64,000 nt of DNA from the NCBI GenBank assembly GCA_036676475.1, contig JAKFCU010000102.1:72430-136429 (forward strand), in the 5' to 3' direction. A model generated the notes under the pieces. That model searched no databases. It was not told the origin of the DNA and worked only from the letters and a program-made list of their open reading frames with translations. The first letter of the stretch is position 1, and the number at the start of each line of letters is the position of its first letter. Positions 59,323-64,000 of the stretch are shown here, piece by piece. The position numbers and the translations under genes are program-made. Origin of the DNA: LC029 sp036676475. Its GTDB lineage: Bacteria; Bacillota; Bacilli; Aneurinibacillales; RAOX-1.

Positions 59323-60414
59323 CTACAATATAGCATCATACTCGGAAATCATAACGTTAAGATTCTTCATCAAATCCAGTTCATAATAAGATTTCAGGTC
59401 TTGATCCGATTGATCTTTGATAATCCTCAGAACAGGCCGACTTGGAGAATGCTCATTATTGCTAATGACCACAGCGGTTTCCCCCGTATTTAACTTTACA
59501 GTAACACCAACAGGATAGATTGCAATCGTCTTGCGGAATAGTTCAACCACTTCCTGTTCGAAATGCGTATTAGTATCCGCATAGATGATTTCCATGGCCT
59601 CATGAGGCAGCATCGCCCTGCGATAAACCCGGTGGGTGGTCATGGCATCGAATACATCCCCCACGGCCATAGTTCGGGCATAAAGATGAATCTCTTCCCC
59701 TTTTAATCCACGGGGATATCCTTTTCCATTCCATTTCTCATGATGCTGAAAAGCACAATGGGCAGATACTAGAGGAACTTCATATTGCTTTCTTAATAGG
59801 TCAAAACCAAATTCAGTATGTTTCTTGATAACGTTGAATTCGTCATCAGTTAATCTGCCTGGTTTATGCAGAACCTCTGGCGGAATCATCATCTTGCCAA
59901 TATCATGAAGCAGGCATCCCAGCCCAATTTCAAATAACTGTTTATCATTAAACCCTCTTTTAATCGCTACAGCAAGCGTATATAGTGCGACATTTAATGA
60001 ATGGGAGTAAACGTAATTATCCTTCACCTGGATGTTGGATAACAAATTCATCAATGTCTTGCTTCCCTTAAGCTCTGTTAATAATAAATCCACTACTTTT
60101 TTAAAATCATGTATAATTTTTCCTTGAAGTGATGAATTTTGTTTTATATGTCCACTTTGAATTTTTTCAAAGGAGGATTGGATGAGAGCAATTGACTCTC
60201 TGCGTACCTCTAAAGGGATATCATCCTCAATGGTAATGTCATCTGTAGCCGCATCCCTTACGTAGACATAAGGTAACCCTTGTTCTTTCAAGCGCGAAAT
60301 AACTCTGTTTGTCAGTTCAAACCCTTCACCTAGCAAGAGCTTTCCATTCTCATGATAGATGGATTTCCCTAATAGCATTCCGGGCTCACAATTTACAATG
60401 GACACTAGCCGCAT
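59323..60414 (-). CDS. HD-GYP domain cyclic-di-GMP phosphodiesterase
   Basis: A 363-residue protein. An N-terminal DUF3391-like region (about 1-110) precedes the HD-GYP domain, with HDIGK at 170-174 and HHEKWNGKGYPRG at 224-236. All signature residues are intact, so hydrolysis of c-di-GMP is predicted. No membrane or receiver domain is present; the protein is cytosolic. GGAGAA lies just before the ATG. Confidence 0.92.
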   Translation of the reverse strand: MRLVSIVNCEPGMLLGKSIYHENGKLLLGEGFELTNRVISRLKEQGLPYVYVRDAATDDITIEDDIPLEVRRESIALIQSSFEKIQSGHIKQNSSLQGKIIHDFKKVVDLLLTELKGSKTLMNLLSNIQVKDNYVYSHSLNVALYTLAVAIKRGFNDKQLFEIGLGCLLHDIGKMMIPPEVLHKPGRLTDDEFNVIKKHTEFGFDLLRKQYEVPLVSAHCAFQHHEKWNGKGYPRGLKGEEIHLYARTMAVGDVFDAMTTHRVYRRAMLPHEAMEIIYADTNTHFEQEVVELFRKTIAIYPVGVTVKLNTGETAVVISNNEHSPSRPVLRIIKDQSDQDLKSYYELDLMKNLNVMISEYDAIL

Positions 60415-60561
60415 GAGGTTCTCCTTAAATTAAAAGTATATCTATATACTAATCGATTATTATCGAATCATCTACCAATGTAGGTTAAATTTCATGAAAT
60501 ATATAAATAAGGGGAAATCGATTGGTAAATAGTTAAAGATGATTGATGAGTAACGATCCGT

Positions 60562-60633
60562 TATAATAATCGTAATGCTAAATTCAAACGGTAGTTTAGC
60601 GTTGAGAGTTTGCCCCTTTTGGGGCTTTTTTTT
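60562..60633 (+). ncRNA. Candidate small RNA with two hairpins and a terminator
   Basis: A TATAAT at 60562-60567 (no good -35) is followed by a GCTAAA/TTTAGC stem (60577-60582 with 60595-60600) and then a GCCCC/GGGGC stem with eight or nine T (60612-60633), a clear rho-independent terminator on the plus strand. No plus-strand gene lies upstream. The transcript would be about 60 nt. Confidence 0.4.
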
Positions 60634-60640
60634 ATTCCCT

Positions 60641-60858
60641 TCAATAATTCATCTTTGGCCACTCGGTAAAGTAACTTAGATTTTATTCATATCCTTGAAG
60701 AGTTCGTTCTTTTAGGTTCTGTGCTCTCTTTACGGTTATAAAATATCGGATGGAATCTTCAATTGGGAGACTTGTTGATAAGTTATGGCTCTGTTGTTCG
60801 CTAAACTGTTCCCTGACAGTTCTTGCACCCTTCCGTTTATCTGTTTTCTCAATAATAA
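60641..60858 (-). pseudogene. Remnant of a tyrosine-recombinase integrase (N-terminal core-binding region)
   Basis: On the minus strand one frame reads KRKGARTVREQFSEQQ and, further on, IRYFITVKRAQNLKERTLQ then GYE-stop-NLSYFTEWPKMNY. This resembles the core-binding domain of phage or transposon integrases, with a stop where a basic residue is usual. No catalytic domain remains. It lies about 200 bp from tRNA-Ser, a common integration target. Confidence 0.5.
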
Positions 60859-60888
60859 AAACCTCCTTTGTTTAAGTAAGGAGGTTTC
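60859..60888 (-). terminator. Terminator-like hairpin downstream of tRNA-Ser
   Basis: AAACCTCCTT/AAGGAGGTTT 10-bp stem then TTATTATT on the minus strand. It could end the tRNA transcript. The 3' arm also has a ribosome-site sequence in front of the integrase remnant. Confidence 0.7.
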
Positions 60889-61064
60889 AAATTCAAGTGC
60901 ATATGTAATTAAGTATATGTAATACCTAGATGATTATAGTAATTCTAACCAAGCTACCCCTCCTTTTTTTAAGGTAAATCAGTTAGGTATAAGCACTATC
61001 ATCTAGCTTCACATTTTCATGTTCATAAACATCAAAACCCTCCATACAACTGGTTTCATATGTA

Positions 61065-61155
61065 TGGCGGAGGCGAGAGGATTTGAACCCCCGCGGCCCT
61101 TGCAGACCCTAGCTGATTTCGAGTCAGCCCCCTTCAGCCTCTTGGGTACGCCTCC
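61065..61155 (-). tRNA. tRNA-Ser (anticodon CGA)
   Basis: On the minus strand GGAGGCG...CGCCTCC forms the acceptor stem with G73 and an encoded CCA. The anticodon arm GCTGA-CTCGAAA-TCAGC gives CGA (codon UCG), and a long variable arm follows, typical of serine tRNAs. TTCAAATC is the T-loop. Length 91 nt. Confidence 0.95.
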
Positions 61156-61407
61156 GTATAATATTCTTACCTGGACAAGAAATATGTTAACACATAAGAA
61201 ACGACCAAATCAAGTGCTTATTGTTTCCTTTGTTTCTTCTTTTTCTCGATTATCTTTACCAGAAAGTTTGGTACTATCGGGGTTATGGCTTAAGCGGAAA
61301 AATTCCCGTTATTGGACTTGATTATGCTGTATTCATGCTCAAGATCAAAAAGTCCCATACTATACTTATACTATTAAAGGATATGTGATCGAAAGGATGA
61401 GGCGAAC

Positions 61408-61662
61408 ATGGAGTTTTACGGCAACCGTTTAAGTGAGGATCAGGTGAAGGCAATTGTATCATCATTCATGCATGATCATTATGGTGAAGATGATCGCGAG
61501 CCATCTATAGATGATATTCGCTTTGCTCTAAAGTATTTTTTAAAACGAATGACGGAAGAACCTCATATCTATGTAAAGCAGAATGACCAGGGAGAATGGA
61601 TTTGGGATATCATTGAAGAGGAGGGATTAGAAGATGATGCTTATTATGATCATCCCAATTGA
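61408..61662 (+). CDS. Small acidic protein of unknown function
   Basis: An 84-residue protein (MEFYGNRLSEDQVKAIVSSF ...) that I do not recognise. It has AAAGGATGAGG before the ATG, is rich in Asp and Glu (DHYGEDDREPSIDD; IIEEEGLEDDAYYDHP) and looks helical in the middle (IRFALKYFLKRM). No Cys, signal or membrane segment. It ends 65 bases before tadA and is probably transcribed with it. Confidence 0.75.
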   Translation: MEFYGNRLSEDQVKAIVSSFMHDHYGEDDREPSIDDIRFALKYFLKRMTEEPHIYVKQNDQGEWIWDIIEEEGLEDDAYYDHPN

Positions 61663-61727
61663 AGTTGATCTCAAAGATGATGATTTGGCATAATAGAAGC
61701 TGCATGCTTAGAGGAGGTGGAGCACAA

Positions 61728-62225
61728 TTGTATAATCAAGATGAGATCTTTATGGCCATGGCTTTGCAAGAAGCCAAGAAGGCAGAGGCACTAGGTGAAG
61801 TTCCTATTGGTGCTATTCTTGTTCGCGAGGGAGTAGTCATTGGAAAAGGGTACAATCTCAGAGAAACAAGCAAAGATCCCACAGCTCATGCTGAGTTGAT
61901 TGCCCTAAGAGCCGCTAGTGCAAAGCTTGGGGGGTGGAGACTCATGGGAAGTACGCTTTATGTAACATTGGAGCCTTGTCCCATGTGTGCGGGAGCTATT
62001 GTTCAATCCCGAGTGGAGAAGGTTGTTTTTGGTGTTTCCGACCCGAAAGCCGGTTGTGCAGGAACCTTGATGAACCTTTTACAGGAGGATCGCTTTAATC
62101 ATCAAGTAGAAGTGGATTCAGGAATTCTAGCGGAGGAGTGCTCGGATATTCTTAAATCCTTCTTTCGCCAATTACGGGAGAAAAAGAAACATACCAAACA
62201 AACTTTCACTTCTACAAACCTATAA
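61728..62225 (+). CDS. tadA: tRNA-specific adenosine deaminase TadA
   Basis: A TTG at 61728, seven bases after AGGAGGTGG, is the likely start (165 residues). The zinc-dependent deaminase core has HAE (54-56) with the catalytic Glu56 and PCPMC (83-87). It changes A34 of tRNA-Arg(ACG) to inosine and is essential. In B. subtilis tadA (yaaJ) lies directly beside scr and dnaX; here about 3 kb of accessory DNA separates them, and it is on the opposite strand to dnaX. Confidence 0.95.
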   Translation: MYNQDEIFMAMALQEAKKAEALGEVPIGAILVREGVVIGKGYNLRETSKDPTAHAELIALRAASAKLGGWRLMGSTLYVTLEPCPMCAGAIVQSRVEKVVFGVSDPKAGCAGTLMNLLQEDRFNHQVEVDSGILAEECSDILKSFFRQLREKKKHTKQTFTSTNL

Positions 62226-62263
62226 AAAAAGAGTACCCCTAGTTTACCTACCGAGGAGATTAA

Positions 62264-62295
62264 AGAAAGCGGATTCTATTTGGAAACCGCTTTCT
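62264..62295 (+). terminator. Likely terminator after tadA
   Basis: AGAAAGCGG/CCGCTTTCT stem (62264-62272 with 62287-62295), followed by AATATATGG; the T-run is weak. Confidence 0.55.
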
Positions 62296-62308
62296 AATAT
62301 ATGGATTT

Positions 62309-62408
62309 GAGCATGACGAAAAATTATCGAGCATAAACCAATTTTTTTGAGCTTACAGGGCAACTTTTTGAGCATAAGCCAATTTTTTCAAGCATACGCC
62401 CATATTTC
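62309..62408. repeat. Imperfect tandem repeat, five units of 20-21 bp
   Basis: Units begin with GAGCAT or a variant at 62309, 62329, 62349, 62370 and 62390; the best copy reads GAGCATAAGCCAATTTTTT. Outer units have several changes. The repeat lies between tadA and modB and has no coding frame. Confidence 0.7.
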
Positions 62409-62449
62409 TATCACTAAGGTAGGTAATGCCGGCTTATCTCTGCCCTTTT

Positions 62450-62557
62450 TCATACGTTTTTCCTACTGCGGCGGGAACGCTCAATGATCCACTTAATCGC
62501 TCCATTAGCGGCTACAACCAGGATAATGACAGCTATGACATAATGAATAGCTTCCAT
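62450..62557 (-). CDS. Possible 35-residue single-helix membrane peptide
   Basis: An ATG at 62557 opens MEAIHYVIAVIILVVAANGA followed by a basic tail (IKWIIERSRRSRKNV). The pattern is one transmembrane helix with a positive cytosolic end. No good ribosome site is seen before it, so it is uncertain. Confidence 0.3.
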   Translation of the reverse strand: MEAIHYVIAVIILVVAANGAIKWIIERSRRSRKNV

Positions 62558-62626
62558 TTTTATTATGATTTACAATGAGAGTATGTTATTCTAGAGCCCC
62601 TATTTTGAAAGGAGGGGGATGCTTGC

Positions 62627-63316
62627 TTGATTCCTCATATTTCTTATACACCTTTACTCTTATCCTTAAAAGTAGCTAGCATCTCCACGGTCATGGTTTT
62701 TATAATGGGTGTCCTTTTTGCCCGACTGCTTGCTCGAAAGGATTTTGTGGGAAAAGGATTTATTGAGTCGATTTTCCTTCTTCCACTGGTCCTTCCACCG
62801 ACAGTTGTTGGCTTTGGACTGCTAATTCTTTTTGGCAAAAATGGGGTATTGGGTCAATGGCTGTTATCCTGGTTCGATATACAGGTTGTTTTTTCGTGGA
62901 TCGGTGCCATTATTGCCTCTATTGTTGTTTCGTTCCCCTTGATGTACCAGAGTGCCAGTGCCGCGTTTCAGCAAGTGGACTCTAAATATGAGAATGTCGC
63001 GAGGACGATGGGTGCATCAGAATGGCGCGTCTTTTGGACCATCTCTTTCCCTTTGGCTTGGCCAGGCGTTCTGGCGGGAATCGTCCTTTCTTTTGCACGG
63101 GGTTTAGGCGAATTTGGTGCGACGCTCATGTTAGCGGGCTATATCCCTGGAAAAACGGATACCATCCCCATCGCTATCTATTTTGCTGTAGAGGGCGGAC
63201 ATATGGAAATTGCCTCCTTTTGGGTGGTGGTGATCGTTGCTTTAGGGTTTAGTATGATCATCTGGCTAAATTGGTGGACCAAGCGAAATCTTCGCAGGTA
63301 TGCAAATGGAAAATAA
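62627..63316 (+). CDS. modB: Molybdate ABC transporter permease
   Basis: A TTG start follows AAAGGAGGGGG. The 229-residue protein has about five to six transmembrane helices and the EAA-type loop YENVARTMGASEWRVFWTISFPLAWPGVLAGIVLSFARGLGEFGATLM, which contacts the ATPase; GEFGATLM is typical of ModB and CysT/W. It imports molybdate or a like oxyanion with ModC. No modA lies upstream. Confidence 0.88.
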   Translation: MIPHISYTPLLLSLKVASISTVMVFIMGVLFARLLARKDFVGKGFIESIFLLPLVLPPTVVGFGLLILFGKNGVLGQWLLSWFDIQVVFSWIGAIIASIVVSFPLMYQSASAAFQQVDSKYENVARTMGASEWRVFWTISFPLAWPGVLAGIVLSFARGLGEFGATLMLAGYIPGKTDTIPIAIYFAVEGGHMEIASFWVVVIVALGFSMIIWLNWWTKRNLRRYANGK

Positions 63317-63325
63317 CAGGGGCAG

Positions 63326-63976
63326 GTGAGGATTTTGCTTGAAGTTCAAATGGAGAAAAGACTGCCGCACTTTTCCCTCCACATTGAGTTTTCCGTAAGT
63401 AATGAAATTGTCGTTCTCTTTGGACCTTCCGGTTCAGGAAAAACCACGATACTCAATAGTATCGCCGGTTTAGTTCAACCAGATGCTGGCATCATCAAGC
63501 TCCGGGATCGCATTTTTTATGAAGAAAACAAAAAGGGCCTGCCACCACAAGAAAGAAACATCGGTTACCTATTCCAGGATTATGCCCTATTTCCTCATAT
63601 GACGGTAGAAAAAAATATTGCCTATGGCCAGAAGCAACCAAAAAACTCCCAGCAAGATCTGACAGAATTATTGGGAATCGGTCATCTATCTAAAAAATAT
63701 CCGCACCAAATTTCGGGGGGAGAAAAGCAAAGAGTGGCCTTAGCTCGGGCATTAGCCACGGAGCCTTCCCTCCTTTTATTGGATGAACCCCTCTCTGCCC
63801 TTGATCAGGACACAAGACAGCAATGTCAAGAGGAACTCATTAAGCTTCATCAAATGTGGAAAATCCCCTTTTTGATGGTCACCCATGATCAATCCGAGGC
63901 TGAAAGATTGGGTCACCGAATCCTCTATATAGAACAGGGAAAGCTGTTGAAAGATGTTCGGTTGAAGGAAGTTTAA
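63326..63976 (+). CDS. modC: Molybdate-type ABC transporter ATP-binding protein (short ModC)
   Basis: A 216-residue ATPase with Walker A GPSGSGKT (33-40), signature ISGGEKQRVALARAL, Walker B LLLLDEPLSALD and the H-loop VTHDQSEAERLG. The start (GTG at 63326, or a nearby TTG) is unsure. It lacks the C-terminal MOP/TOBE regulatory domain of full-length ModC (about 350 residues), so the regulation by bound molybdate is absent or elsewhere. It follows modB by nine bases. Confidence 0.85.
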   Translation: MRILLEVQMEKRLPHFSLHIEFSVSNEIVVLFGPSGSGKTTILNSIAGLVQPDAGIIKLRDRIFYEENKKGLPPQERNIGYLFQDYALFPHMTVEKNIAYGQKQPKNSQQDLTELLGIGHLSKKYPHQISGGEKQRVALARALATEPSLLLLDEPLSALDQDTRQQCQEELIKLHQMWKIPFLMVTHDQSEAERLGHRILYIEQGKLLKDVRLKEV

Positions 63977-64000
63977 AAATAAAAAAAGATGGTGGGGCAT

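Noticed and set aside
61019..61321. Plus-strand frame of 100 codons
   Set aside because: It crosses the tRNA-Ser gene on the opposite strand and has no ribosome site; part of its translation is just the complement of the tRNA.
62309..62408. CRISPR array
   Set aside because: Units are only 20-21 bp with no unique spacers, and no cas genes are present; the dispersed 50-bp family is also not an array.

Overview
The window is about 64 kb of chromosome from an endospore-forming, low-GC Gram-positive bacterium (order Bacillales). It carries spoIIE, spoVT, spoVB, spoVG, yabP/yabQ, yabG, sspF, bofA, csfB/gin, fin and a Spo0A-box-controlled abrB. The gene order follows the origin-proximal dnaX-to-lysS block of Bacillus subtilis, read here in reverse (dnaX end at the right, dusB/lysS end at the left). 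Several departures point to a Paenibacillaceae/Aneurinibacillus-like lineage rather than Bacillus proper: nadABC lies beside ftsH, a prsA-type foldase follows mfd, AbrB has a zinc-ribbon-like tail, and yaaQ/yaaR, yabR, yabS/yabT and the rRNA operon are absent from their usual places. The family assignment is inference.

Layout, left to right. 1-5.4 kb: folate operon (pabB-pabA-pabC-folP-folB-folK-yazB-dusB, minus strand). 5.4-12.6 kb: cysK, a membrane parvulin foldase, hslO, coaX and nadC-nadB-nadA. 12.8-19.4 kb: ftsH, hpt, tilS, spoIIE. 19.6-31.4 kb: a NERD-domain accessory gene, divIC, yabQ, yabP, rqcP, mazG/yabN, spoVB-like flippase, spoVT, prsA, mfd, fin. 31.5-45.6 kb: pth, ctc, prs, glmU, spoVG, ridA, purR, ispE, sspF, veg, yabG, rsmA, rnmV, yabE, tatD, metG. 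46-50.3 kb: abrB (plus strand), rsmI, trmN6, yabA, ricT, holB. 50.7-58.3 kb: tmk, a lysine/arginine decarboxylase-family gene, csfB, a UDP-sugar dehydrogenase-like gene lacking the catalytic Cys, bofA, yaaL, recR, ebfC, dnaX and SRP RNA. 58.5-64 kb is more accessory: DUF2225, HD-GYP, an integrase relic, tRNA-Ser(CGA), an unrecognised small acidic protein, tadA and modBC.

Together these genes supply folate and NAD cofactors, tRNA decoding and repair, replication and recombination, cell-envelope precursors and the sporulation programme. Several promoters can be read directly: a spoIIE promoter with a perfect -35 and -10 separated by the 21-bp spacing typical of Spo0A-activated genes; a sigma-H site at spoVG; sigma-G sites at sspF and spoVT; a candidate sigma-K site at yabG; strong sigma-A sites at veg, cysK, nadA and tilS; and two pairs of 0A boxes between metG and abrB.

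The most unusual feature is a family of about 50-bp interspersed repeats. Nine full or partial copies lie at seven loci, all in the same orientation, and nearly all sit between a rho-independent terminator and the next gene. Each is built from short inverted repeats, and one copy shows a compensatory base change. Three other intergenic regions carry different, degenerate short-period repeat arrays. No CRISPR array, intact insertion sequence, defence island or complete novel system was seen; most of the window is conserved core genome.
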